DNA from: Anaerolineales bacterium
Lineage (GTDB): Bacteria; Chloroflexota; Anaerolineae; Anaerolineales; Villigracilaceae
NCBI GenBank assembly: GCA_014860805.1
Contig: JACZJB010000136.1
Location: 36,948 to 100,947, forward strand
Direction: 5' to 3'
DNA length: 64,000 bases
The notes under the pieces were generated by a model. That model had not been told where the DNA came from. It was given only the letters and a program-made list of their open reading frames with translations, and searched no databases. Every line of letters starts with the position of its first letter. The stretch's first letter is position 1. Position numbers and translations under genes: made by a program. Shown in pieces: positions 1 through 10,713 of the stretch.

Positions 1-34
1 AGATTGCTTCGTCGCTCCGCGGTTTGCAATGACG
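1..34. repeat. Partial copy of the same REP-like element at the window edge
   Basis: AGATTGCTTCGTCGCTCCGCGGTTTGCAATGACG matches the right half of the 745..843 element. Confidence 0.65.
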
Positions 35-39
35 GATGA

Positions 40-750
40 TTACTTCTGTCCATAATAGGCGTTTGCGCCGTGTTTCCTCAGATAATGTTTATCCAACAGT
101 TCCTGTTGCATGGGCGGGATGTTGGGATTGAGCATCAAAGTGTGCAGGTTCATGAACGCGACTTCTTCCATTACCACCGCATTGTGAACAGCATCCATCG
201 CATCCTTGCCCCATGCAAATGGACCATGACTGTAGACCACCACACCAGGAACAGCATCGGGATTTTTATCTTTAAATGTCTCTATGATGACGGTCCCCGT
301 CTCTTTCTCGTACTCGTCCTGAATCTCTTCGACAGTCATTTTTCTTGTGCAGGGAATCTCGCCGTAGAAGTAATCACCATGCGTGGTGCCGAGCGCCGCA
401 ATGCCGCGACCCGCCTGCGCAAAACTCGTTGCCCAACGACTGTGAGTGTGGACGATGCCGCCGATATTGGGGAAGGCTTTGTACAGTTCCAGATGCGTAG
501 GCGTGTCGGATGAAGGTTTGAGTTCGCCGTCCACGACCTTGCCTGTTTCCAATTCCACCACCACCATATCTTTCGCTTTCATCGTCTCATAGGCAACTCC
601 AGAGGGTTTGATCACGACCAAGCCCCTCTCGCGGTCAATGCCAGAGACGTTGCCCCATGTGAAGGTGACGAGTCCATGTTTTGGGAGCAGCAGGTTTGCT
701 TGAAATACTTGTTCTTTGAGTTTCTTGAGCATGATTTCTCCACATGTCAT
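40..750 (-). CDS. araD: L-ribulose-5-phosphate 4-epimerase family (AraD/SgaE/UlaF class II aldolase-like)
   Basis: 236 aa; class II aldolase/epimerase signatures ([44 protein letters not shown]). Confidence 0.9.
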   Translation of the reverse strand: MTCGEIMLKKLKEQVFQANLLLPKHGLVTFTWGNVSGIDRERGLVVIKPSGVAYETMKAKDMVVVELETGKVVDGELKPSSDTPTHLELYKAFPNIGGIVHTHSRWATSFAQAGRGIAALGTTHGDYFYGEIPCTRKMTVEEIQDEYEKETGTVIIETFKDKNPDAVPGVVVYSHGPFAWGKDAMDAVHNAVVMEEVAFMNLHTLMLNPNIPPMQQELLDKHYLRKHGANAYYGQK

Positions 751-843
751 TGCGAGAAGCGAACGATAGTGAGCGACGAAGCAATCTCATGGCAAAGTTG
801 AAGATTGCTTCGGGCAAAGAGCAAGAGCGCCCTCGCAATGACA
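745..843. repeat. REP-like/palindromic intergenic element
   Basis: TGTCATTGCGAG (745-756) ... GAAGCAATCT ... AGATTGCTTC ... CTCGCAATGACA (832-843). Confidence 0.75.
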
Positions 844-851
844 TAAATTTA

Positions 852-2450
852 TTACTTCAACCCTTCCACCGCCGCGCGTTCAATGCCAAGACCTGCTTTG
901 TAGCGTTCCATGAAAGCCGCAAAGCCAGAGACATCCTTCGCATCAGGTGCAATCGTAGAGCTTTTTTCGTTGGCGAACACTTTGCCGTTCAAATAATCTT
1001 CGAGTGTTTCATTTCCAGTTTTATTGAGCACATAGGCTGCGAGCAGAGCCATGCCCCATGCGCCGCCTTCGCCTGCGGTTTCCATCACCGAGACGGAGGT
1101 GTTCATCGCTGCCGCCATGATCTTTTGCCCAACCCCTTCTGTTTTGAAGAACCCGCCATGACCCAGCAATTGGTCAAGTTTTACGTTTTCCTGAGAGAGA
1201 ATATCCATGCCGATCTTCAACGTGCCCACCGACGAGAACAAGTGTGTACGCATAAAGTTTGGCAGGGTAAAACGGCTTTCAGGGGTGCGGATAAATAACG
1301 GGCGTCCCTCGGTCAAATCTGTGATGGATTCGCCTGAGAGATAGTTGTAGGCAAGCAAACCACCGCCATCGGCATCACCCGCGAGCGCCATTTTGTAAAG
1401 CATCTCAAACAACTTCGATTGGCTGATTTCCACGCCGAGCGCCTTTGTGAATTCGCCGAAGAGTCCCACCCACGCGTTCAAATCTGATGTGCAGTTGTTG
1501 GCATGGACCATTGCCACAGGTTTGCCAGTAGGCGTCGTCACCATGTCGATTTCGGGATAGAGTTTGGACAACGCCTTCTCCAACACGATCATGGCGAAGA
1601 CGGACGTCCCAGCCGAGACATTACCCGTTCGCTCTGCCACGCTGTTGGTTGCCACCATGCCCGTGCCTGCATCTCCCTCAGGCGGACAGAGCGGAATGCT
1701 AGCCTTGAGTCCTCCGCTTGGGTCGAGCAGCTTCGCGCCTTCTTCGGTTAGCGTGCCAGCGGATTCACCGGCAACGAAAACTTTGGGCAAAATATCTTCG
1801 AGCTTCCACGAGATGTTTTCGGCTTTGAGCAGGTCATTGAATTGACCGAGCATTTTTTTGTCGTAGTCATTGATCTTGCTGTCAATGGGGAACATGCCCG
1901 AGGCTTCGCCAACTCCCAGCACCTTTTGGCCCGTCAACTTCCAGTGGACATAGCCCGCCAGTGTGGTTTGGTGGCTGATGTCTTTGACATGCGCTTCTTT
2001 ATTCAAGATGGCTTGATACAGGTGTGCAATACTCCAGCGTTGGGGAATGTTGAATTGGAAGAGGTTGGTGAGTTTTTCGGCGGCTTGTCCCGTCATGGTG
2101 TTGCGCCAGGTGCGGAAGGGGACAAGTAAATTGTCGTTCTTGTCAAATGCCAGATAGCCATGCATCATGGCGCTGAATCCCATCACGCCGACGGTCTTGA
2201 GCGTGACGCCGTATTTTTCAGAGACATCTTTGCTGAGGTTCTGATAACTCTCCTGCAAGCCTTTCCAAACATTGTCCAAACTATATGTCCAGATGCCGTT
2301 TTCATATTGGTTTTCCCATTCAAAACTTCCTGACGCAATCGGCGCATGATCTTCGCCGATCAACACTGCCTTGATGCGGGTGGAACCAAGCTCGATGCCA
2401 AGTACGGTCTTGCCGCTTTCGATTGATTTTTTAATTTCATTTTTATCCAT
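852..2450 (-). CDS. FGGY-family carbohydrate kinase (ribulokinase/xylulokinase-like)
   Basis: 532 aa; N-terminal [28 protein letters not shown] near C-terminus; in operon with AraD-type epimerase. Confidence 0.85.
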   Translation of the reverse strand: MDKNEIKKSIESGKTVLGIELGSTRIKAVLIGEDHAPIASGSFEWENQYENGIWTYSLDNVWKGLQESYQNLSKDVSEKYGVTLKTVGVMGFSAMMHGYLAFDKNDNLLVPFRTWRNTMTGQAAEKLTNLFQFNIPQRWSIAHLYQAILNKEAHVKDISHQTTLAGYVHWKLTGQKVLGVGEASGMFPIDSKINDYDKKMLGQFNDLLKAENISWKLEDILPKVFVAGESAGTLTEEGAKLLDPSGGLKASIPLCPPEGDAGTGMVATNSVAERTGNVSAGTSVFAMIVLEKALSKLYPEIDMVTTPTGKPVAMVHANNCTSDLNAWVGLFGEFTKALGVEISQSKLFEMLYKMALAGDADGGGLLAYNYLSGESITDLTEGRPLFIRTPESRFTLPNFMRTHLFSSVGTLKIGMDILSQENVKLDQLLGHGGFFKTEGVGQKIMAAAMNTSVSVMETAGEGGAWGMALLAAYVLNKTGNETLEDYLNGKVFANEKSSTIAPDAKDVSGFAAFMERYKAGLGIERAAVEGLK

Positions 2451-2463
2451 ATATGTCTCCTCA

Positions 2464-2561
2464 TGTCACCCTGAGCGGCAGCGAAGGGTCTCTACGATTA
2501 TCTAAGAGATTCTCACCGCACTGCGCGCGGCGCATGTGTCGCTATTGCTCAGAATGACAAA
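2464..2561. repeat. Related REP-like element
   Basis: TGTCACCCTGAGC...GCTCAGAATGACA imperfect terminal inverted repeats in the kinase/epimerase intergenic gap. Confidence 0.6.
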
Positions 2562-3554
2562 TTATCCTGGGTACCAAACCTTGCGTGGATCGTCTTCCGC
2601 CCGCACATAATCGAATGCGGCGTCGACCATCTTTTTCAAGTCGTATTCAGGTCGCCAGCCGAGTAAAAACCTTGCTTTTGTGTTGTCGAGCCACGTGGAG
2701 TGGAATTCGGTTTTGATCCCCACGGTGGGGAAGCCGCGAGTTGAATTCAAATACTTACCCATCTCGCCGTAGTCCACAGGTTCGTCCATGCAGATGTTGA
2801 AGAGTTGCTGGCGGGCTTTGGGGTGGTCGATGGCAGCCAGGATTGCACTTACCAAATCGTCAACGTGGACAAAGTTTCGTTTAACGGGAACAGCTTCCAG
2901 ATTAAGCATGATCGGGATGGTCTGCGTCCGCACGTATTCATCTGCAGTTTTCTCATCCATAAAATCACGCCAACGCGGACCGCCGAAGACATCCTCTCCG
3001 AACGAGAGTTGATATTTGAAATCATCCTTCTCCATGATCCACGGCGCGCGCAGACAACATCCATTCAAGTTGTATTGGATGTAGTATTGCTCAAGCATGA
3101 CTTCTTCGAGAACTTTGGAGAGTGCGTAACAACCCTGATACGCGGAATGTTTTTGCGTTTCAGTGACGGGGATGGGATGCGGATAAACGAAGTGCCCGAT
3201 GCCCGCATCGCCGCCGACCATGATGAACTGCTTGAAAGTCTTGCTGGTACGGCAGGCTTCAAGCAGCCAGAAGAGACCTTTGACCGCCACGTCCATAATT
3301 TGCTCAGGCGTCTCTTTGACGGTTGCAAGATGCAGCACATGCGTCACGCCATCCATCGCTTTTTCGACAAGGTCGCGATGTTCGATGGAGCCGTGGATGT
3401 TTTGGATTCGTGGATGAGGGGGAAGTTCGCGGTTGTGGCACAAGGCGCGAACCGTGAACGAATTGAATTTGGAATCTGCCAGCATGCGATTGATAAAGGT
3501 CTGTCCCACCTTGCCTGTTGCGCCTGTTACAAGAACGATCTCAGAGTTAGGCAT
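2562..3554 (-). CDS. NAD(P)-dependent epimerase/dehydratase (extended SDR)
   Basis: 330 aa; VTGATGKVGQTF Rossmann motif, YxxxK-type motif (YALSK). Confidence 0.85.
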   Translation of the reverse strand: MPNSEIVLVTGATGKVGQTFINRMLADSKFNSFTVRALCHNRELPPHPRIQNIHGSIEHRDLVEKAMDGVTHVLHLATVKETPEQIMDVAVKGLFWLLEACRTSKTFKQFIMVGGDAGIGHFVYPHPIPVTETQKHSAYQGCYALSKVLEEVMLEQYYIQYNLNGCCLRAPWIMEKDDFKYQLSFGEDVFGGPRWRDFMDEKTADEYVRTQTIPIMLNLEAVPVKRNFVHVDDLVSAILAAIDHPKARQQLFNICMDEPVDYGEMGKYLNSTRGFPTVGIKTEFHSTWLDNTKARFLLGWRPEYDLKKMVDAAFDYVRAEDDPRKVWYPG

Positions 3555-3557
3555 CTT

Positions 3558-4730
3558 TTATTCCTGACATTTCGTCCATTGCCCATTGTTTTTGCTGGAT
3601 GCGATGGCGCTGAAGACAAATTTCAAAGTCATCAAGCCGTCGAACGAGTTCGGGAAATACATTGCTAAGGGATCGGGAGTCTTCCCTGACCTCCTGGCGG
3701 CAATCGCTTCTGCTGCATCAGAATAGATATTTGCAAAGCCTTCATGAAATCCTTCGGGATGTCCTGCCACGATGCGGGATGAATGTTTTGACAAGGGCAA
3801 TGTGCCAGGTCCATTGGGGGTTCTGTTTTGTGACGGCGCACCCAGCGGCTTGAAGGTCAACGCCTGCGGGAATTCCTGCATCCATTCCAGCGAGCCTTTC
3901 GTGCCGCTCACGCGAATCCGCAGACAATTTTCCACGCCCGCAGCAGCTTGTGTTACCCAATAACTTCCGCGCGCGCCGTTATCGAAGCGTAATAACGCGC
4001 CGCCATAATCGTGTACCGCCCTGTTCGGCACGATGTTGCCAATCTCCGCGGCAACCTCTGCAATTTCAAGTCCAGTAACGAAGCGCACCAGATTATGCGC
4101 GTGCGAACCGATATCGCCCATTACGAGGGATGGACCTCCGCGAACGGGATCGAATCTCCACGACTCGGACGGATCAGGCTTGCTTTCATCTGCTTTGCCG
4201 CCTTGAACATATTCCACCTGAATGAGTCGAATCGTGCCAAGCTGCCCATCTGCGACCATTGCTTTCGCCTGCCGCACCATCGGATAGCCCGTGTAGTTGT
4301 GAGTGAGGCAGAAGACCAGATCCGTCTCCAGCACTTTTTTATGCAGGGTCTCTGCTTCTTCGAGCGTATTGGTCATTGGCTTGTCACAGATGACGTCAAA
4401 GCCGCGTTCCAACGCCCACATGGCATAATCAAAGTGGCTGTCATTTGGAGTCATGATGGCGATCACATCCGCGCCGTCTTTGCGTGCGGCTTCACCATCC
4501 AGCATTTCTTTGACGCTTGCGTAAAGGCGATTGGGATCCAGCCCCAGTTCCAGCGCATCTTTTTTTGATTTTTCAAGATTGGAAGAGAATATTCCAGTCA
4601 CGATTTCGTAACGGTCATCGAGCCGCGCCGCCTGTCGGTGCATTGCACCGATGAAGGATCCAGACCCGCCGCCGATAACAGCCAATCGCAGTCTGCGCCC
4701 CAACATGTCAATCACTGGATTCAAAGACAT
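3558..4730 (-). CDS. Gfo/Idh/MocA family oxidoreductase
   Basis: 390 aa; RLAVIGGGSGSFIGAMH and CDKPMTNTLEEAE (conserved EKP/DKP motif). Confidence 0.88.
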   Translation of the reverse strand: MSLNPVIDMLGRRLRLAVIGGGSGSFIGAMHRQAARLDDRYEIVTGIFSSNLEKSKKDALELGLDPNRLYASVKEMLDGEAARKDGADVIAIMTPNDSHFDYAMWALERGFDVICDKPMTNTLEEAETLHKKVLETDLVFCLTHNYTGYPMVRQAKAMVADGQLGTIRLIQVEYVQGGKADESKPDPSESWRFDPVRGGPSLVMGDIGSHAHNLVRFVTGLEIAEVAAEIGNIVPNRAVHDYGGALLRFDNGARGSYWVTQAAAGVENCLRIRVSGTKGSLEWMQEFPQALTFKPLGAPSQNRTPNGPGTLPLSKHSSRIVAGHPEGFHEGFANIYSDAAEAIAARRSGKTPDPLAMYFPNSFDGLMTLKFVFSAIASSKNNGQWTKCQE

Positions 4731-4731
4731 C

Positions 4732-5199
4732 TTATTTCTCCTTTGCTAAAAATGTGCGGATCGATTCAACAACCAATTTGTGGTCTTCTTCCTGCGGCAA
4801 GCCAGAGACGGTAATCGTCCCTACCATGCCTGTGCCTTTGACGAAAATGGGGAAGCAGCCCCCATGCGCGGCAAATTCACTTTCAGGGATGAGATAACTT
4901 TCTTCGATACTCCTGCCTTTGCTCTTTAGCAATTGCCCCATGTAGAAAGAACTGTGGCCAAAGCGATTCACCAAACGGACTTTTCGTTTGACCCACTCGT
5001 CATTGTCCGCGGCAGTGCCGCGCATGCTGGCATGAAACAGTTGATGTGCTCCGCGTTGAATATCAATCGTGACGGGGATGTTCTCACGCATCGCATGCTC
5101 CGCCATCTGACTGCCGATCTGCCAGGCTGTGGCTTCATTGAAATTTGTGAACTGAAGTTCCTGTTCTTCCTGTAGCAATTCCACTAGGATGTCATCCAT
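4732..5199 (-). CDS. UPF0303 / heme-degrading-domain (HbpS-like) protein
   Basis: ORF 4732..5226; start re-assigned to MDDILVELL (5199) because a purine-rich RBS (AAAGGA) lies just upstream. Family recognised by GRGxxxEESY...FAAHGGCFPI. Confidence 0.75.
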   Translation of the reverse strand: MDDILVELLQEEQELQFTNFNEATAWQIGSQMAEHAMRENIPVTIDIQRGAHQLFHASMRGTAADNDEWVKRKVRLVNRFGHSSFYMGQLLKSKGRSIEESYLIPESEFAAHGGCFPIFVKGTGMVGTITVSGLPQEEDHKLVVESIRTFLAKEK

Positions 5200-5311
5200 G
5201 TGCTTTGTCCTTTGGCAATACAACACTTACGAAAACTCAATTCGCTTTAGTCAATACACAAATATATTATTTTGTGAAAATTTACTACTTAATGATGAAG
5301 ACTTTCGCCAA

Positions 5312-5344
5312 AAAGGAAAGCAGTTGAGTGAACTGCTTTCCTTT
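5312..5344 (-). terminator. Perfect 14-bp stem hairpin downstream of the ABC permease gene
   Basis: AAAGGAAAGCAGTT-gagtg-AACTGCTTTCCTTT between permease stop (5361) and the next gene start (5199). Confidence 0.75.
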
Positions 5345-5360
5345 GATGTGTTTGCTTTAC

Positions 5361-6524
5361 TTATGCGCTCTTGTTCTTATTGTAGACGTCAAATAAAACC
5401 GCAAGCAACAACACGATACCTTTGACAACCTTCTGCCAATCGATTCCAACGCCCATGATGGACATGCCGTTGTTCAAAACGCCGATGAGAAAAGCGCCTA
5501 CCACTGCGCCGATAACTTTACCGACCCCCCCGGTAGGCGATGCGCCCCCGATGAAACAGGCGGCAATTACGTCTAGCTCCATACCATCCCCGGCATTGGG
5601 CGTGGAGCTATTTAAGCGGGCCGCAACGATCAAACCTGCCAAGGCGGCGAGAACACCCATGTTGACAAACGTATAAAATAACAAGCGTGTCGTATTGACA
5701 CCTGAGAGCATGGCAGCCTTTACATTACCGCCCATTGCATAAATACGGCGACCTATTACTGTCTGGCTGGTCATAAAAGCATAAGCCGCGATCAGCACAA
5801 AAAGGAGGACGAGCACATTTGGAAGACCCTTATAGGAAGCCATCAAATAGCATAAGCCCATGACCGCCCCAGTAATGGCAATATTTTTGACAACAAAAAA
5901 ATAGAAAGGTGTTACCTCAAATCCATATTTTTGCTGATTTTTTCTTGTCCGCAGATCCAGCCATATTAATAAAACTGAAAGTATCACCCCGATCAGGATG
6001 GTTGTAATATGGAGTCCTTCGCTGTTAAAAATATCTGGAATAAATCCGGAGCTGATATTTTGAAATCCTCTCGGAAAAGGTCCTACTGACTCTCCCTGAA
6101 GCAAAGCGATTGTCAATCCTCGAAATATCAAAAAGCCTGCTAACGTAACAATGAAGGCTGGGATTTTTAAGTACGCAACCCAATAGCCTTGAAAGGCGCC
6201 AATTGCCGCGCCGAGCAGCAGGGAAATCGCAACAACTAAAACCCAATTAACATCGTATCTTACTATCAGCACGCCAGCAAGCGCGCCAACAACGGCGACA
6301 ACAGACCCCACGGATAAGTCGATCCAGCCAGAAACAATAATTAACAGCATACCCAGGGCCATGGTGATGACATAACTGTTCTGCAGAACAAGGTTGGTTA
6401 TATTCACGGGCTTAAATAGCACGCCCTTGGTCTGAACCTGGAAGAACACCATGACCGCAATTAGCGCGATCAACATGCCATATTCGCGAACATTATTCTT
6501 GAAAAGAGTTGTCAGGGTTTTCAT
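5361..6524 (-). CDS. gguB: Sugar ABC transporter permease (XylH/GguB/MmsB-like)
   Basis: 387 aa polytopic; [19 protein letters not shown] and [13 protein letters not shown] motifs of ribose/xylose-type permeases. Confidence 0.9.
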   Translation of the reverse strand: MKTLTTLFKNNVREYGMLIALIAVMVFFQVQTKGVLFKPVNITNLVLQNSYVITMALGMLLIIVSGWIDLSVGSVVAVVGALAGVLIVRYDVNWVLVVAISLLLGAAIGAFQGYWVAYLKIPAFIVTLAGFLIFRGLTIALLQGESVGPFPRGFQNISSGFIPDIFNSEGLHITTILIGVILSVLLIWLDLRTRKNQQKYGFEVTPFYFFVVKNIAITGAVMGLCYLMASYKGLPNVLVLLFVLIAAYAFMTSQTVIGRRIYAMGGNVKAAMLSGVNTTRLLFYTFVNMGVLAALAGLIVAARLNSSTPNAGDGMELDVIAACFIGGASPTGGVGKVIGAVVGAFLIGVLNNGMSIMGVGIDWQKVVKGIVLLLAVLFDVYNKNKSA

Positions 6525-8062
6525 TGTGCCATTACCTCTTGTTGTGTCATAATGTACTTCATTACTTTTTCTTGAGATGCTTCGCTGGCCGGCATTTCGC
6601 CGACGACTTTACCGTCGCGCATTACATAAACACGATCACAAACCCCCAAAATCTCCGGCAATTCTGATGAAATCAGGATGATCCCTTTTCCTTCACTAGC
6701 CAGACGATTAATGATGGTGTAAATCTCATATTTCGCTCCAACATCAATACCGCGTGTGGGCTCGTCAAGAATCAGGATTTCCGGACTTGCAAACAGCCAT
6801 TTACTGAGCACAACTTTTTGTTGATTGCCGCCGGAAAGATTAAGAGCCAATTGCTGAATACTGGAACACTTAATATTAAGTTTATCCCGATATTCACCGG
6901 TAACCCTCATTTCTTGAGGCTCATTGATCACTTGACGGGTGGAAATTTCTTCAAGATTCGCCAAAGTGATGTTATTTTTGACCTCCTGGATCAGGATCAG
7001 CCCATACGCTTTGCGGTCTTCCGTTGCGTAAGCGATTCCGTTGGAAATAGCTTTATCGATGGTGCTGATGTCTATTTCCTTCCCGTGTTTATAAGCTTTG
7101 CCGCTGATACGTGTGCCATATGCGCGGCCAAAAATACTCATCGCCAGTTCAGTTCTCCCAGCTCCCATTAACCCAGAAATTCCAACAACTTCGCCCTTGC
7201 GGACGGAAATATTTACATTAGTACTTACTTTTCGATCTTCGTGAATCGGGTGATATACGTTCCAATCACGCACTTCGAAAACAACATCCCCAATATTCCT
7301 TTCACGCGGCGGGAAGCGGTGTGTCATATCGCGACCTACCATGCCGCGAATAATACGGTCTTCTGTAATATTATCTTTCTTGCAATCCAAGGTCTCAATT
7401 GTGGAGCCGTCGCGAAGGATCGTGATGGAATCAGCCACTTTGTTGACCTCGCTTAATTTATGAGAAATTAAAATTGAGGAAATCCCATGCTCTTTGAGCT
7501 GAAGCAATAAACCAAGCAGTTTCTCGCTGTCACTTTCATTTAATGATGCTGTAGGTTCGTCCAAAATAAGAAGCTTAACTTCTTTTGCTAGTGCTTTGGC
7601 AATTTCAACCAATTGTTGTTTGCCCACACCCATATTTGTAATTAATGTAGTGGGCGGCTCGTGCAAACCCACTCTCTCCAGCAATTCTGCGGTTTTGGAA
7701 ATGGATTCGTTCCAATCAATTACACCGTTTTTAGCGCGCTCATTACCGAGAAACAGGTTTTCAGCGATGGAAAGAAAAGGAATCAATGCAAGTTCCTGAT
7801 GGATGATGACAAGTCCAACTTTTTCAGATTCGGTGATGTCTCGAAACCGACATTCCTTGCCTTGAAAATAGATTTCCCCTTCATATGTGCCGTATGGATA
7901 TATGCCACTTAACACATTCATCAGGGTCGATTTTCCCGCTCCGTTTTCTCCCACCAGAGCATGGATCTCTCCCTGCGTCACGCTAAAACTCACATTATTA
8001 AGCGCTTTTACGCCGGGAAAAGTTTTTGTGATGTTGCGCATTTCCAAAATGACGTCAGACAT
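6521..8062 (-). CDS. gguA: Sugar ABC transporter ATP-binding protein with duplicated ATPase domain (XylG/GguA/MmsA-like)
   Basis: 513 aa; Walker [20 protein letters not shown], second-half signature LSGGNQQKV and [15 protein letters not shown]; overlaps gguB by 4 nt. Confidence 0.93.
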   Translation of the reverse strand: MSDVILEMRNITKTFPGVKALNNVSFSVTQGEIHALVGENGAGKSTLMNVLSGIYPYGTYEGEIYFQGKECRFRDITESEKVGLVIIHQELALIPFLSIAENLFLGNERAKNGVIDWNESISKTAELLERVGLHEPPTTLITNMGVGKQQLVEIAKALAKEVKLLILDEPTASLNESDSEKLLGLLLQLKEHGISSILISHKLSEVNKVADSITILRDGSTIETLDCKKDNITEDRIIRGMVGRDMTHRFPPRERNIGDVVFEVRDWNVYHPIHEDRKVSTNVNISVRKGEVVGISGLMGAGRTELAMSIFGRAYGTRISGKAYKHGKEIDISTIDKAISNGIAYATEDRKAYGLILIQEVKNNITLANLEEISTRQVINEPQEMRVTGEYRDKLNIKCSSIQQLALNLSGGNQQKVVLSKWLFASPEILILDEPTRGIDVGAKYEIYTIINRLASEGKGIILISSELPEILGVCDRVYVMRDGKVVGEMPASEASQEKVMKYIMTQQEVMAQ

Positions 8063-8178
8063 ATTATTCTCGTCCTTGTTTTGTATGGGGTGATAAATGG
8101 CAAACTCGTTGACCTTATTTTAACTTAAATTCTTATAGACTGAAATAAATATCGAACTATTTAGTTGTAAAGCAAGAT

Positions 8179-8210
8179 GGTGCGTGAGAATATTTCTACT
8201 CTCACGCACC
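8179..8210 (-). terminator. Perfect 11-bp stem hairpin between substrate-binding protein gene and gguA
   Basis: GGTGCGTGAGA-10 nt-TCTCACGCACC; lies between SBP stop (8224) and gguA start (8062), typical place for an attenuator/processing hairpin. Confidence 0.65.
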
Positions 8211-8223
8211 ACGGAAAAACCAC

Positions 8224-9321
8224 TTACTTCAGATCTTCAGCCTTGATGTAGCCGCTGTCTACCAGTTCTTTCTGATAGTTGTTGATATCAATGCTGATGG
8301 GTACCAACAAGTAGGAAGGTACAACCTTGACGAGGTTGTCATAGGTCGTGGTGTCGTTGATCTCAACCGTTTCGCCCTTCAGAGCCTGGTCAGCCATCTT
8401 GGCAGCCTGCTTGGCAAGAACGCGGGTGTCCTTGAACACGGTATAGGTTTGTTCGCCGGCGATGATCGACTTGACGGAGGCAACTTCTGCATCCTGGCCG
8501 GTTACAACAGGGCACGGCAGTTCAGGTGTGCAGTAACCAACGCCCTTGAGAGAGGAGAGGATACCGATGCTAAGACCATCGTAGGGGGAGAGAACCGCAT
8601 CCACACGTTTGTCGGTGTAGTACGCGCTCAAAAGATTGTCCATGCGAGCCTGGGCAGTCGCAGCGAGCCAGCGCAGAGTACCGACTTTGTCCATGCCCAT
8701 TTGACCACTTTGGATGACGATCGTGCCGTCGTCGATGAAGGGTTGGATGACGGACATGGCGCCATCATAGAAGTAGAAAGCGTTCGTGTCGTCGGGGGAG
8801 CCGCCGAAGAGTTCGACGTTGAAGGGACCAACGCCAGCGGGGGCTTTTTCGCCGGGTTTCAGGCCAAGGCCTTCGAGGAGCTGAGTGCCCTGGATGACGC
8901 CGACGCCGAAGTTATCGAAAGTGGCATAGTAATCGACATTCGCCGTCTTGGTGATCAGGCGGTCGTAGGAAATTACGATGGCGCCGCTATCATGAGCCTT
9001 CTGGAGAACATCAGAGAGGGTTGTGCCATCGATGGCTGCAATCACAAGAACCTTGGCGCCCTTGGTGACCATGTTTTCGATCTGGGCAAGCTGGTTGGGG
9101 ATGTCATTGTCAGCAAATTGCAGGTCAGTTTCGTACCCCATGGCCTCGAATTCTTTGACCATGCTCTCGCCGTCAGAGATCCAGCGAGTTGAACTCTTGG
9201 TGGGCATGGAAATACCAACCAGTTTCTTTTCAGACGCAGCAGAGCCAGCGCCACAAGCCGAGAGTACAAGGCTGGCCAGCATCACTACTGCCAAAAGTTT
9301 ATAAAGCAAGTTCTTGGACAT
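8224..9321 (-). CDS. chvE: Multiple-sugar-binding periplasmic lipoprotein (ChvE-like SBP)
   Basis: Start re-assigned to [26 protein letters not shown] (lipobox LSAC; AAGGAG RBS). Type I periplasmic-binding fold. Confidence 0.88.
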   Translation of the reverse strand: MSKNLLYKLLAVVMLASLVLSACGAGSAASEKKLVGISMPTKSSTRWISDGESMVKEFEAMGYETDLQFADNDIPNQLAQIENMVTKGAKVLVIAAIDGTTLSDVLQKAHDSGAIVISYDRLITKTANVDYYATFDNFGVGVIQGTQLLEGLGLKPGEKAPAGVGPFNVELFGGSPDDTNAFYFYDGAMSVIQPFIDDGTIVIQSGQMGMDKVGTLRWLAATAQARMDNLLSAYYTDKRVDAVLSPYDGLSIGILSSLKGVGYCTPELPCPVVTGQDAEVASVKSIIAGEQTYTVFKDTRVLAKQAAKMADQALKGETVEINDTTTYDNLVKVVPSYLLVPISIDINNYQKELVDSGYIKAEDLK

Positions 9322-9547
9322 TTCTTCTCCTTGATTAATAGGTGACTGTTTATTGGCGTACTGATTTAGAAAAGACAAAAATCGTTGCCAAAAAATACAC
9401 GATTATCTTTTCTCGGAGCGTGCACATCAAACGCCAATCGACCTATGTGCACTTCCTTCTTGCCAAACCCTTTCACTTCCCTTTTGCCTCACCTCCTTGC
9501 TTTTTAGTTTCTTCACGATATCGAATGAAAGAACGGGATGAAAAAAC

Positions 9548-10591
9548 TCAAACCCGCTTCGTACTTTCACGAACAATCAGGGTGGGTTGTATGAACCTTG
9601 ATTGTGCAATGACAGATTGATTCCCCTGCCGCGCCTGAATCATTTCCACTATGCTTTGCACGGCTTGTTCTCCAAGCATTTGGAGATCTTGAGAGATGGT
9701 TGTCAGGGCGGGGTAAAAATATGCCGATTCAGGAATATTGTCAAAACCAATAACAGCTAATTGATCAGGGATCGATATGTTCCGTCGGTGGGCCTCACGC
9801 AAAACACCCAAAGCCATTTGATCGTTGGCGACAAAAACCGCATCCATTTGTGGGAACGCTTCAAGCAGCTGAATGAATGCCTGATCTCCGCTGGCCGATG
9901 ACCAATTTCCCTCGGTGCAGTGCTGATCTGAAGCATCCATAGCCATCTTGAGCAGTGTTTCGCGCCAGCCGCGCTTGCGCTCATCAGCTTCCCACCATGC
10001 CAATGGGCCTGAAATATGCCCTATATTTTTTCGTCCGCAGTCCAGCAGATGCTGTACAGCCAACACACCGCCTTGATAATTATCTGTTGCAACACTGGAG
10101 ATGCCGCTGCGCGGTTCCATTGCAAGGAATAGAACCGGTACAGGGATTTTTCCAAGGCGCTCGTCAAGCCAGTTATGATTTTCTCCGATCTCCGGAGCAA
10201 CCCATAATATTCCATCCACCTGACGGGCCAAGAGTGAGTCGATTACATCATCTATTCTATTTGTATCGAAATTATCGATTTCTTTCATCAAAAGCATGTA
10301 ACCGAGTTCATCCGCTTTATCGGCAATGCCGTTGAGAGTTCGAGACGGTCCAATATATTTGAGACCAAATGTGACGACCCCCAGGGTATAACTGCGTTGT
10401 TGACTTAGACTGCGTGCAAGGGTGCTGGGGCGGTAGTTCAATTCCTCAACCACAGCTTCCACACGCTGACGGGTCTCTTCTGAAACGTACGAAAACTTAT
10501 TCATCACACGCGAAACGGTTTGGGTGGATACCCCGGCTGCCTGCGCTACATCCTTAATCGTGATGCGCTTTCTTCTTTCAGAAGGGATCAA
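9548..10591 (-). CDS. LacI-family transcriptional regulator
   Basis: 347 aa; ITIKDVAQAAGVSTQTVSRVMN helix-turn-helix plus sugar-binding domain. Confidence 0.93.
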   Translation of the reverse strand: MIPSERRKRITIKDVAQAAGVSTQTVSRVMNKFSYVSEETRQRVEAVVEELNYRPSTLARSLSQQRSYTLGVVTFGLKYIGPSRTLNGIADKADELGYMLLMKEIDNFDTNRIDDVIDSLLARQVDGILWVAPEIGENHNWLDERLGKIPVPVLFLAMEPRSGISSVATDNYQGGVLAVQHLLDCGRKNIGHISGPLAWWEADERKRGWRETLLKMAMDASDQHCTEGNWSSASGDQAFIQLLEAFPQMDAVFVANDQMALGVLREAHRRNISIPDQLAVIGFDNIPESAYFYPALTTISQDLQMLGEQAVQSIVEMIQARQGNQSVIAQSRFIQPTLIVRESTKRV

Positions 10592-10610
10592 GGTATTATC
10601 CTTTTGGGTA

Positions 10611-10640
10611 ATGTTATCGATAACATGTTATCGATAACAT
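10611..10640. promoter_or_regulatory. Two overlapping 16-bp palindromic operators
   Basis: ATGTTATCGATAACAT at 10611-10626 and again at 10625-10640, sharing 2 bp, just upstream of the lacI start. CG-centred palindromes are typical LacI-family operators. Confidence 0.8.
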
Positions 10641-10713
10641 AATAACAAAAATGTTAACCAAAGTCAAGTGGAAGTTAATCCTTTTTCCCCCCGCAAAACA
10701 GAAAAGCGTCCCT

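Noticed and set aside
744-1298. 184-aa plus-strand ORF
   Set aside because: Starts in the REP-like element and runs antisense through the FGGY kinase gene.
2805-3668. 287-aa plus-strand ORF
   Set aside because: Antisense to the SDR epimerase gene; no domain signature.
8449-9192. 247-aa plus-strand ORF
   Set aside because: Antisense to the ChvE-like SBP gene.
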